The notes under the pieces are model-generated. The model had not been told where the DNA came from. It made no database searches and saw nothing but the letters and a program-made list of their open reading frames with translations. The position numbers and the translations under genes were made by a program. Source: an uncultured Prevotella sp. (GTDB lineage Bacteria; Bacteroidota; Bacteroidia; Bacteroidales; Bacteroidaceae). Taken from it: a stretch of 64,000 nucleotides of DNA. The DNA lies in contig CAMKTS010000008.1 of assembly GCA_946415755.1 (NCBI GenBank), positions 37,703 through 101,702 on the forward strand, given 5' to 3'. Positions 36,720-44,041 of the stretch are shown here, piece after piece (positions within the stretch are counted from its first letter, which is position 1; each line of letters opens with the position of its first letter).

Positions 36720-36878
36720 CTTGTTCTATCGAAATCGGCAAAATTTCAAAGAATCATCAAGAACTGAAGTTGGAAGTTCGCGCCTGATGGCGTGGGCTTT
36801 TACTCGTTTAAGATGAAATGGTGTTTGCCGATACCAGATAGAACGTAGACGTAGTAATTTGTCCACGTTTTCTTTTTT
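36720..36878 (+). ncRNA. Structured RNA (leader or free ncRNA) with terminator, family not identified
   Basis: Three collinear helices can be drawn: TTCTATC (36724-36730) with GATAGAA (36837-36843), ATCGGCAAA (36734-36742) with TTTGCCGAT (36824-36832), and ATTTC (36743-36747) with GAAAT (36815-36819). An inner hairpin CGCC-TGAT-GGCG sits at 36781-36792. CGTGGGC (36791-36797) can pair with GTCCACG (36861-36867), followed by TTTTCTTTTTT, a terminator-like end that would compete with or interlock with the long rod. It ends 45 bases before the original start (36924) of the LRR gene and may have been its leader, now cut off by the IS. It may belong to a known Bacteroidales ncRNA family (for example 6S or Bacteroidales-1); I cannot tell. 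The preceding 36633-36719 shows no gene. Confidence 0.5.
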
Positions 36879-36923
36879 GTGTTATTTCAAAGAACCTAAG
36901 ATCATAACTAAAACTAAATGATT

Positions 36924-36939
36924 ATGAAGAAACAAATAC
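36924..36939 (+). other. Original 5' end of the LRR gene, separated by the IS
   Basis: ATGAAGAAACAAATAC: joined to base 38274 (after the second target duplication) it reads M-K-K-Q-I-L-F-L-V, the same signal peptide as the present LRR gene with one extra lysine. It shows where the gene began before the insertion. Confidence 0.8.
36929..36939. repeat. Target-site duplication, left copy
   Basis: GAAACAAATAC, identical to 38263-38273 on the other side of the insertion sequence; 11 bases is within the range typical of IS4-family elements. Confidence 0.85.
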
Positions 36940-38262
36940 ACTACTGTCCCGTAAAAGTGGACTAATCGTTCTTTGAAATAATTGATATTCAGTCTTTTAT
37001 GAGCAGTTTTGCGAGTCAACGGATTTGATTTTGTATCTTTGCGGTCAAAACAACAGATCGCATATGAATCAAAACAAATACGTTTTTGCTCAATTGGTGG
37101 CATTTCTCGACAGGAATCACTTCAATTATCTGGCTCGCAAATACTCTGGTGACCGTTATGTCAAGCACTTCACTTGTTGGAACCAACTCCTTGCTCTGAT
37201 GTTTGGACAGCTTGGTAATCGCGAGAGCTTGCGTGACCTGATAACTGTTTTGGAGGCTCATGATTCCAAGTGTTACCATCTTGGCCTTGGCAGAAAGCCC
37301 GTCCCAAAGACCACCTTCGCCACAGCCAATCAGAATCGCGACTACCGCATCTTTGAAGAGTTCGCTTTCTACATGATGGACCTTGCTCGCAGCAAACGTG
37401 CGACAGACATCTTCAAGCTAAAAGGCAAAGTATATGCGTTTGATTCAACAACGATACCACTATGCCTATCAGTCTTCTGGTGGGCAAAGTTTAGGAGACA
37501 CAAAGGAGGAGTCAAAGCTCATGTCCTATTCGATACAGAATCACAAGTTCCAGCCTACTTTCATGTCACCACAGCTTCTGTCCACGATTCTCAGGTTATG
37601 AAGGAGATTCCTTATGAATCAGGCTCTTACTACGTATTTGACCGTGGCTACAATGCCTTTAAGGAACTCTATCATATCCATCTGTTTGGATCTTTCTTCG
37701 TTGTCCGTGCCAAGAAGAATCTACAATACAAGTGTACTAAATGGCGGAGAAGAATGCCACAGAATGTAACGACTGACGCAGAGATTATTCTGACGGATTA
37801 CATCACTTCAAAGAAGTACAAGGAGAAGCTCCGGCTGGTAAAGATCTACGATGAGGAGAAGGGACAAGAACTTGCCTTCCTCACCAATGCTTTCCACCTG
37901 ACCTCACTTGAGATTGCCAATCTCTACAAGAACAGATGGCAGGTTGAGTTATTCTTCAAGTGGCTGAAGCAGCATCTTAAGATCAGGAAATTCTGGGGCA
38001 AAACAGAGAATGCCGTCAGGATTCAGATCAGTGCTGCCATCATTGCCTATTGTCTGGTTGCCATCGTGCAACATGATATGCGATTGGAGCGTTCGACCTA
38101 TGAGGTCTTGCAAATCCTCAGCATGTCATTGACAGACAAAACTCCTTTGAGGGAACTGCTTGAAAAGACTAAATTCAATGATGTCAAAGAGCAATTTGGT
38201 CCCCTTATTCCGGGGCTATTTGATTAATATTTAACTCGTCCCAATTTTAACGGGACACTAAT
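36940..38262 (+). mobile_element. IS4-family insertion sequence, complete (1323 bp)
   Basis: Left end ACTACTGTCCCGTAAAA and reverse complement of the right end ATTAGTGTCCCGTTAAAA form imperfect terminal inverted repeats (11 of the first 13 positions agree). It is bounded by 11-bp direct repeats and holds a single intact transposase gene. The element interrupts the first codons of the LRR gene. Confidence 0.85.
37064..38227 (+). CDS. IS4-family DDE transposase
   Basis: 387 residues from ATG 37064, chosen because the family's N-terminus (MNQNKYVFAQLVAFLDRNHF, DUF4372-like) begins there and a TATCTTTG -7 box lies just upstream (37034-37041); the frame from 37025 would begin inside that promoter. 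Catalytic acidic residues: first Asp in YAFDSTTIPL, second in YVFDRGYNAF, and Glu in the YREK signature (Y-2-R-3-E-6-K) visible as YKNRWQVELFFKWLK. No frameshift or stop, so probably active. It ends 33 bases before the LRR gene's present start, so transcription from the IS could run into it. Confidence 0.93.
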   Translation: MNQNKYVFAQLVAFLDRNHFNYLARKYSGDRYVKHFTCWNQLLALMFGQLGNRESLRDLITVLEAHDSKCYHLGLGRKPVPKTTFATANQNRDYRIFEEFAFYMMDLARSKRATDIFKLKGKVYAFDSTTIPLCLSVFWWAKFRRHKGGVKAHVLFDTESQVPAYFHVTTASVHDSQVMKEIPYESGSYYVFDRGYNAFKELYHIHLFGSFFVVRAKKNLQYKCTKWRRRMPQNVTTDAEIILTDYITSKKYKEKLRLVKIYDEEKGQELAFLTNAFHLTSLEIANLYKNRWQVELFFKWLKQHLKIRKFWGKTENAVRIQISAAIIAYCLVAIVQHDMRLERSTYEVLQILSMSLTDKTPLRELLEKTKFNDVKEQFGPLIPGLFD

Positions 38263-41200
38263 GAAACAAATACTATTCCTAGTGATGGTGCTTCTGTCAA
38301 TAATGGCAAGTGCCAACGGCTACTGCCCATTCATGGCAGTAACAAGCATTGATCCGAAGGACATCTCCGTTACCGTTACCTTCGATGTGGCTAATGCCGG
38401 TGCAGAAGGTGTGGCTCCTGCAACAAAGAAAGTGGAGGTTGGCACTAAGGTAACTATTCCTGTCAATACTACCCTGTTTATCGAGGGCAAGACCCTGACA
38501 GCATGGACTGACGGTACCAACCAGTATACTTGTGGGCAGGAAGTAACCGTTAGCAATGACATGACTCTATACCCCGTGTTTACTGACAATACGGTAAGTT
38601 TAAATCAGCGCACGGCAGAGACTACAGTAGTATGGCAGTTTGGCGAGGCAAACGGTGTTGGCACACTGAAAGCAGAACACAAGAAGACCATCCTCGTCAC
38701 ACAGGCCACCATCGGTGAGGCTGTCATCGACGTGAAGATGGATATCGATGCCATTAAGATCAACAACGTGGGCCTTGGCAAGTGGGCACAGTGCAATGAT
38801 GGCACTATCCTCACCATACCTGCCGCCAGGGGCATGCAAGTGACGCTTGACACATACAATACAGCTGAAGGTACTACAACCACAATAGGTGGTAAGGCAG
38901 TTAGAGCGAAAACTACCACCTATTATGGCTCTGATGCTACCATAGATATTGTAGCACAGGGCATCTACTATATCGCAAGTGTAACGGCCGTATATCCCAT
39001 TTATGGGCAGCAGGAGAATGTTTTTCGTAACTTTGCCGTTCAGTTGACCAATGCGGACATCTTCGATACGGATGTCACCAAATTCGGTGTGAAAGTGTAT
39101 GAAGACAACACCTATACCGCTGTAGCAAACAACGATGCAATGGCTAACTTCACCGTAGACGCAGAACGATTCTTCGATAGTCAGCACGGTTGGGAAAACT
39201 GCACTTTTACCATCCCCGTAGATGGTCCTGTGAAAGTTGGATTAGGTAACTGCTCTTATGGCAATCAAGACGGCACCATCACTGATGCTGAAGGAAATGT
39301 GATACCTCTGAACACAGAAAACAAGAACTGCTGGAATGCATACAATATAGAGGAGACTACCAGCTATACCATCTATAGGGGCACGGCCGCTACGACGCTC
39401 ACTGTGAAGTATAACGGCTACTGCCCGTTTATCAGCGTAGAAGCTATCGACCCAGCCGACTTACAGGGAACAACAGAAGTTATCACACTAACAAAGGAAG
39501 GGCAACTTCAATTGACATTACTAGACCTTGAAACAGATTATATCAGTTGCTTAACTATCAAGGGACCTGTCAACGGAAAAGACATTCAATATCTGCGTTC
39601 AGGAATAGGGAAACTGTCAAAACTAGAAGAACTCAATTTGTCCGATGTAGAACTTGTTGCCGATGAAGAGCCTTATTGCGTGATAACAAGCCCTGTTGAA
39701 GGAACTTTTCATCATACGCAATACACCTATTATATTTCTGATAAGAATTCCACAGAGTATCTTGGTGTAAGCTCTATCTCTATGGCTGCAACAATTCTAT
39801 ACAAATGTTTATCAAACCGACTTGACCAATTTTTTAATGAGTCAGAGATTGGTAAGACATTAAAGAAAGTGACAATGCCTCGCAACTTTACATCCATTGG
39901 CGAGGAAGCCTTCAAAAGGACCTCCGTTGAAACGGTTGTAATGGAAAGTCCTATCAAGGAAATCGGTGCTGCTGCATTTTATAGTTCGCAAATAAAGAAA
40001 GTGGAATCTGATTGGAGTCAGTTGGATAATATTGGTTCAAGTGCTTTCGCATATGCTAACAGTTTCGCAGGCAACAAGGAAAACAACACTTTAGATATCA
40101 GCCGACTGGATTCTATCCCTTACAATGCTTTTATTGGCTGTAACATTAAGAAAGTAGTATTGTCACCCAGATTATTGTATATTGGTGATGGTGCTTTATA
40201 CTGTGATGCTTTGAAAGAAGCCAACGTTCCTTCAACACTAGAACACCTATGGTATGGCTCTTTCAGTTCTAATTCGCCTTTTTTCAAAGACCTGCCAGAG
40301 GAAGATCATATTGCCTATTTAGGGAAGTTTGCCTTGTGTGTAAAGGAGAGGTTGTCATCACCAACCACCTTGAAATTTAAAGAAGGGACAGAGTATATTG
40401 TAGACAAATTTTATATAGACGATAATTTTAACTACAAATATATTGAAGGATTGGAATTTCCTTCAACGCTCAAGCGTATAGGTGAAAGCGCATTTACTGG
40501 ATATGGTGGTCATATAAAATCAATTGCTTTTCCAGAAGGGCTGGAAGAAATAGGAGAAAATGCGTTTTACAAACTTGATAATCTTGAAAAAGTGTCTTTC
40601 CCATCAACCCTGAAGAAAATAGGACGATCGGCGTTTGAAGGTTGTGGGCTGCTGAAAGTTGTCATACCAGAGGCGATTACAGAGATTGAACGGTATGCTT
40701 TTCGACAATGCAATTCTCTTCAACGTGTGGAGTTTTATGCTAAGCATGTTTATGACGGAGATGGATGGCACAATGGCATTTTTGTTAGTTGTCCCTCATT
40801 GGAAAAAGTTACTATTGGATCTAAGGTTGAAGTAATCCCCGAAAGCATGTGTAGTGGTTGTAGTCAGTTGATAATAGTTGATTTTCTGGAGCGGGATGCC
40901 TTTGCAGGCAAATTGCAAATCAATAAATATGCTTTTGAAAATTGTAAAATGGAAGAAATCGTTTTGCCTGAAGGTTTAGACTCTATTGGATGGGGCACTT
41001 TCAGCCGATGCAACTATCTTTCGTCATTGGTCTTACCTAATAGCTTGGTTAGTATTAAAGGCGATGCCTTCTACTACTGTACCAAGCTTAAGGCCGTGGC
41101 AATACCGAATAATGTAACTTACCTTGATCCTAGGTCTTTCGCCGGTTGCACGACACTTGAATCCCTAACCATCAATAGCGATGAATCGTTTGAATGGCAG

Positions 41201-42487
41201 CGTCAAGGACTGTCTGCACTAAAGGAAGTCACTTTTGGCAATAATGTGAAAACTATTAATGAAAGAGCATTCTACAATATGGAGACTATCGAGAAAGTCA
41301 ATTTTTCTGAGGGATTAGAGACAATCGGAGCCTCTGCCTTCTCTTGCTGCTATGCATTAACAACATTGTCTTTTCCAACGAGTCTAAAGTCAATCGGTGG
41401 AGGTGCTTTCTCATACTGTAGTAATCTCCATACCATAACATTACAAGAAGGGTTGGACTCCATAGAGAATTTCGCTTTTGTGGAATGCAGTAGCCTAACC
41501 TCTGTCACTATTCCCAACAGCGTGACCAGCATAGGTGGTTCTGCGTTCAAATTCTGCACTGGCCTGAGTTCTGTTTGTATTTCCGACTTAGAAGCATGGT
41601 GTAAAATTGTTTTTGTTAATGAGTTGTCAAATCCTCTATGTTATGCTAATCATCTTTTTTTACATGGAGAAGAAGTTAAGGACTTGGTGATTCCTAATAG
41701 TATGACAAGTATAGGTAATTTTACTTTCTACAATTGCGACGGTCTGACTTCCGTCACAATTCCCAACAGTGTGTCGACAATTGGAGAGAGCGCTTTCTAT
41801 AGTTGCGATGACCTAACATCAATCACTATCCCTAATAGTGTGACGAGAATAGAAGCAAATGCATTTTCCTATTGTCGCGATTTAATGGATGTTATTTGTT
41901 ATGCAGATAAAGTGCCGTCAACTTATTCTAATGCTTTCGATGTATCTAATACTAATTATGCCACACTACATGTGCCACAGGCCTCCATTAGTGCTTATAA
42001 GTCAAAAACTCCATGGAATAGATTTTTGAGTATTGTTAAGATTGATATGCCTGAACACACATTAACTTATATGGTTGACGGAGAAGTCTATAAGACCTAT
42101 AGCATTGAAGAAGGTGCAACCATCACGCCAGAACCTGCACCGACCAAAGAAGGCTATACCTTCAGTGGTTGGAGTGAGCTACCTGAAACGATGCCTGCAC
42201 ACGATGTGACGGTGACAGGTTCGTTTACTAAAATTGAATTAGGCGATGCCAACAGTGACGGTGTAGTTGACGTGGCTGACGTAGTAGCTATCGTGAACTA
42301 TATCCTGAACAAACCGGGAGAGAACTTCAACGAGAAGGCGGCTGACGCGAATAACGACGGCGTGATAGACGTGGCCGATGTGGTGGCGGTGGTGAACATC
42401 ATCCTGAAGGGCGGCAATGCCAACAGCCCTGAGGCGAAGGCTCATGCCCGCGCCTACCTGAAGGCGCACGGCTTCATCGTTCCATAA
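38261..42487 (+). CDS. BspA-type leucine-rich-repeat surface protein with C-terminal dockerin
   Basis: 1408 residues. The present ATG (38261) is made of AT from the IS end and G from the target duplication and restores the original frame, giving MKQILFLVMVLLSIMASANG as signal peptide. An N-terminal beta region with two VTIPV/VTVSND-type repeats precedes about 20 LRR_5 units (pattern LxxIGxxAFxxCxxLxxVxIPxSV) from ~450 to ~1270. An InlB-like beta-grasp repeat (TLTYMVDGEVYKTYSI ... GYTFSGWSELP) is next. The end is a type I dockerin with two Ca-binding loops (GDANSDGVVDVADVVAIVNY and DANNDGVIDVADVVAVVNII). BspA proteins bind host or plant surfaces; a dockerin would dock to a cohesin, none of which is in the window. 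Whether it is still expressed after the IS insertion is unknown. Confidence 0.85.
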   Translation: MKQILFLVMVLLSIMASANGYCPFMAVTSIDPKDISVTVTFDVANAGAEGVAPATKKVEVGTKVTIPVNTTLFIEGKTLTAWTDGTNQYTCGQEVTVSNDMTLYPVFTDNTVSLNQRTAETTVVWQFGEANGVGTLKAEHKKTILVTQATIGEAVIDVKMDIDAIKINNVGLGKWAQCNDGTILTIPAARGMQVTLDTYNTAEGTTTTIGGKAVRAKTTTYYGSDATIDIVAQGIYYIASVTAVYPIYGQQENVFRNFAVQLTNADIFDTDVTKFGVKVYEDNTYTAVANNDAMANFTVDAERFFDSQHGWENCTFTIPVDGPVKVGLGNCSYGNQDGTITDAEGNVIPLNTENKNCWNAYNIEETTSYTIYRGTAATTLTVKYNGYCPFISVEAIDPADLQGTTEVITLTKEGQLQLTLLDLETDYISCLTIKGPVNGKDIQYLRSGIGKLSKLEELNLSDVELVADEEPYCVITSPVEGTFHHTQYTYYISDKNSTEYLGVSSISMAATILYKCLSNRLDQFFNESEIGKTLKKVTMPRNFTSIGEEAFKRTSVETVVMESPIKEIGAAAFYSSQIKKVESDWSQLDNIGSSAFAYANSFAGNKENNTLDISRLDSIPYNAFIGCNIKKVVLSPRLLYIGDGALYCDALKEANVPSTLEHLWYGSFSSNSPFFKDLPEEDHIAYLGKFALCVKERLSSPTTLKFKEGTEYIVDKFYIDDNFNYKYIEGLEFPSTLKRIGESAFTGYGGHIKSIAFPEGLEEIGENAFYKLDNLEKVSFPSTLKKIGRSAFEGCGLLKVVIPEAITEIERYAFRQCNSLQRVEFYAKHVYDGDGWHNGIFVSCPSLEKVTIGSKVEVIPESMCSGCSQLIIVDFLERDAFAGKLQINKYAFENCKMEEIVLPEGLDSIGWGTFSRCNYLSSLVLPNSLVSIKGDAFYYCTKLKAVAIPNNVTYLDPRSFAGCTTLESLTINSDESFEWQRQGLSALKEVTFGNNVKTINERAFYNMETIEKVNFSEGLETIGASAFSCCYALTTLSFPTSLKSIGGGAFSYCSNLHTITLQEGLDSIENFAFVECSSLTSVTIPNSVTSIGGSAFKFCTGLSSVCISDLEAWCKIVFVNELSNPLCYANHLFLHGEEVKDLVIPNSMTSIGNFTFYNCDGLTSVTIPNSVSTIGESAFYSCDDLTSITIPNSVTRIEANAFSYCRDLMDVICYADKVPSTYSNAFDVSNTNYATLHVPQASISAYKSKTPWNRFLSIVKIDMPEHTLTYMVDGEVYKTYSIEEGATITPEPAPTKEGYTFSGWSELPETMPAHDVTVTGSFTKIELGDANSDGVVDVADVVAIVNYILNKPGENFNEKAADANNDGVIDVADVVAVVNIILKGGNANSPEAKAHARAYLKAHGFIVP
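38263..38273. repeat. Target-site duplication, right copy
   Basis: GAAACAAATAC, matching 36929-36939; its first G completes the start codon of the LRR gene. Confidence 0.85.
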
Positions 42488-42507
42488 TGAACGAGCCGAC
42501 GCTGGAG

Positions 42508-42549
42508 GTATTCGCCAGTTCCTGTCTGTGGGGGCTGGCGAATATTTTT
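42508..42549 (+). terminator. Terminator of the LRR gene
   Basis: TATTCGCCAG (42508-42517) pairs perfectly with CTGGCGAATA (42534-42543), followed by TTTTTC. It starts 20 bases after the LRR stop. Confidence 0.85.
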
Positions 42550-42669
42550 CAAAGAGCGAATTTGCCATCAGACAGTTTTATTTTTATTTCGCATTAAGTG
42601 TGTATCGCAGAGCCTCCCTTCTACAATTCTCCTCAAAAGATTGAAAGATTTCACTTTCTTCCTCAAAAG

Positions 42670-42701
42670 TTTGGTATATTCTTTTTTTCTTTTTATCTTT
42701 G
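42670..42701 (+). promoter_or_regulatory. Promoter of the intact MNT/HEPN module
   Basis: TTTG (42670-42673), 20-base spacer, TATCTTTG (42694-42701), with the MNT ATG 29 bases downstream. The rest of the 243-base gap after the LRR gene holds only its terminator. Confidence 0.75.
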
Positions 42702-42730
42702 CAAACGAGAAACAAGTAAGGTAAACACCA

Positions 42731-43054
42731 ATGACAGTAACAAGACGTCGTGATATCATTCAGGCTATTACTGATAAAGCCAGAACCATCGTTCCGAAAG
42801 GTGCAGAAATCATTCTTTTCGGTTCTCAGGCTCGTGGCGATGCCCGTGATGATTCCGATTGGGATATTCTGGTTTTGCTCGATAAAAACAAAGTAGCCCC
42901 TGAAGACATTGACGAAGTGGCTTTTCCTCTGCGTGAACTGGGTTGGGATTTTGGAGAAACCATCAACACAATTCTCTATACCAAAGAGGAATGGAATCGC
43001 GATGTGGCTAGCCCGTTTTATGAGAATGTAACTAGAGACGGCATTAGATTATGA
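42731..43054 (+). CDS. MNT-type minimal nucleotidyltransferase (module 3, antitoxin-like)
   Basis: 107 residues with the signature FGSQARGDARDDSDWDILVL and the conserved FGETINTILYTKEEW. Overlaps the next gene by 4 bases (ATGA), the coupling expected for MNT-HEPN pairs. It would adenylylate or otherwise neutralise the HEPN partner. This is the only one of three modules in the window with both genes intact. Confidence 0.87.
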   Translation: MTVTRRRDIIQAITDKARTIVPKGAEIILFGSQARGDARDDSDWDILVLLDKNKVAPEDIDEVAFPLRELGWDFGETINTILYTKEEWNRDVASPFYENVTRDGIRL

Positions 43055-43470
43055 GTCTGGCAGAAGAAAATAGGAAAGACATTGTTTCATATAGGATAGA
43101 AAGAGCCTTTATCGCACTGGAACAGGCAAAGTTGAATCTTAAGATGAATTGTCTGGAGGTTACTGCCAACAGACTGTATTATGCAGCATACTATGCTGTT
43201 TCAGCTCTTTTGATAGCCAATAAGATTCCTGCACATTCTCACGAAGGGAACGTTACACAATTCGGACTTCATTTTGTAAAGACGGGAAAAGTGGATCGTG
43301 AAGACGGTAAACTGCTTAGCCATCTGCTCACGATGAGACTAAAGGGAGACTACAGTGACCGCTTTGGACTTTCAGAATCAGATGTCTTGCCATATATAGA
43401 GCCAACCAATGCTTTCATTAAAAAGATTTCTGACTTAGCAATAGAGTCTTTATTGCTAGAAAGCAAATGA
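43051..43470 (+). CDS. HEPN-domain protein (toxin-like partner of MNT)
   Basis: 139 residues, mainly helical. The core is RLYYAAYYAVSALLIANKIPAHSHEGNV..GLHFVKTGKVD, where many HEPN proteins carry YYAxFHA; the His is Tyr here. No R-x4-6-H RNase motif, known for toxic HEPN proteins, is visible (REDGKLLSH has seven residues between), so nuclease activity is doubtful. The C-terminal helix (IEPTNAFIKKISDLAIES) matches both HEPN remnants upstream. Overlap with the MNT gene shows one operon. Alternative: a non-toxic HEPN assisting substrate binding of the nucleotidyltransferase. Confidence 0.8.
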   Translation: MSLAEENRKDIVSYRIERAFIALEQAKLNLKMNCLEVTANRLYYAAYYAVSALLIANKIPAHSHEGNVTQFGLHFVKTGKVDREDGKLLSHLLTMRLKGDYSDRFGLSESDVLPYIEPTNAFIKKISDLAIESLLLESK

Positions 43471-43517
43471 TAGTTGTAAATCATGGGCCGTCCAAGGCTA
43501 TAAAAACAGCTACCCTG

Positions 43518-43597
43518 CACTGCCTACACTGACCGCTGAGTATCAGCAGGTTACGAGCAGGTTACCCTACACTGGAGGCTACACTGGAGCCTACACT
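43518..43597. repeat. Left arm of an 80-bp inverted repeat
   Basis: Matches the reverse complement of 43819-43898 at 77 of 80 positions. It contains short repeats of CTACACTGGAG. Read inward it codes LPTLTAEYQQVTSRLPYTGG. Confidence 0.9.
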
Positions 43598-43673
43598 AAA
43601 TGGTGGGTGGTGTATGATGTTTCCATGCACCCAACCAGTTCCAAGATTTTGTCCCATGCGCTGGGATTTTTGT

Positions 43674-43799
43674 GAGGAGGCCACTCACCGAAATGAGGAG
43701 CCTCTTCACGGAAATGAGGAGGCCACTCACGACCGTGAGGAGGCTCTTCACGGAGATAAGTAGGCCACTCACCGGAATAAGTAGTCCACTTATGGAGGT
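43674..43799. repeat. Six tandem 21-bp repeats between the inverted arms
   Basis: Six consecutive 21-base units, the first four starting GAGGAG and the last two AAGTAG; CCACTCAC and CTCTTCAC alternate inside the first four units, and units 5 and 6 have CCACTCAC and CCACTTAT. Each encodes seven residues on either strand (for example RRPLTEM). No plausible protein spans the region. The remaining bases of 43471-44000 hold only the arms and the leuS promoter. Confidence 0.9.
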
Positions 43800-43818
43800 G
43801 CTTGTTGAAGATTTTTCC

Positions 43819-43898
43819 AGTGTAGGCTCCAGTGTAGGCTCCAGTGTAGGGTACCCTGTTCGTAACCTGCTGATACTCAGCGGTCAGTGTAGGCAGTG
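43819..43898. repeat. Right arm of the 80-bp inverted repeat
   Basis: Reverse-complement partner of 43518-43597 with three mismatches; the spacer is 221 bases and includes the 21-bp repeats. Confidence 0.9.
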
Positions 43899-43978
43899 CT
43901 ACCTGCTTCATGAAAATATCATTAGGAGGTGCTGATAACACCAATAAGCTATCTGAAATTCAGAATAAAAGAAAAAAG

Positions 43979-44009
43979 TTTGGCGATTCAGAAAAAAGTG
44001 TTACCTTTG
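43979..44009 (+). promoter_or_regulatory. Promoter of the leuS operon
   Basis: TTTG (43979-43982), 19-base spacer, TACCTTTG (44002-44009), with the leuS ATG 32 bases downstream. Confidence 0.8.
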
Positions 44010-44041
44010 CAGGTTAGAAAGTAAATAAAAGCAATATCATT

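Noticed and set aside
36944..38258. Shorter IS boundaries starting at CTGTCCCG and ending at GGGACAC
   Set aside because: They leave no target duplication. Moving the ends to 36940 and 38262 gives matching termini and an 11-bp duplication that also restores the interrupted gene.
43518..43898. CRISPR array as explanation of the tandem and inverted repeats
   Set aside because: The 21-bp units are directly adjacent without spacers and the arms are inverted, not direct; no cas genes are present.
43591..43944. Open frame of 117 codons on the minus strand in the repeat element
   Set aside because: It is produced by the 21-bp repeats and the right inverted arm; the opposite strand is open for the same reason, and the protein is low-complexity with no family match.
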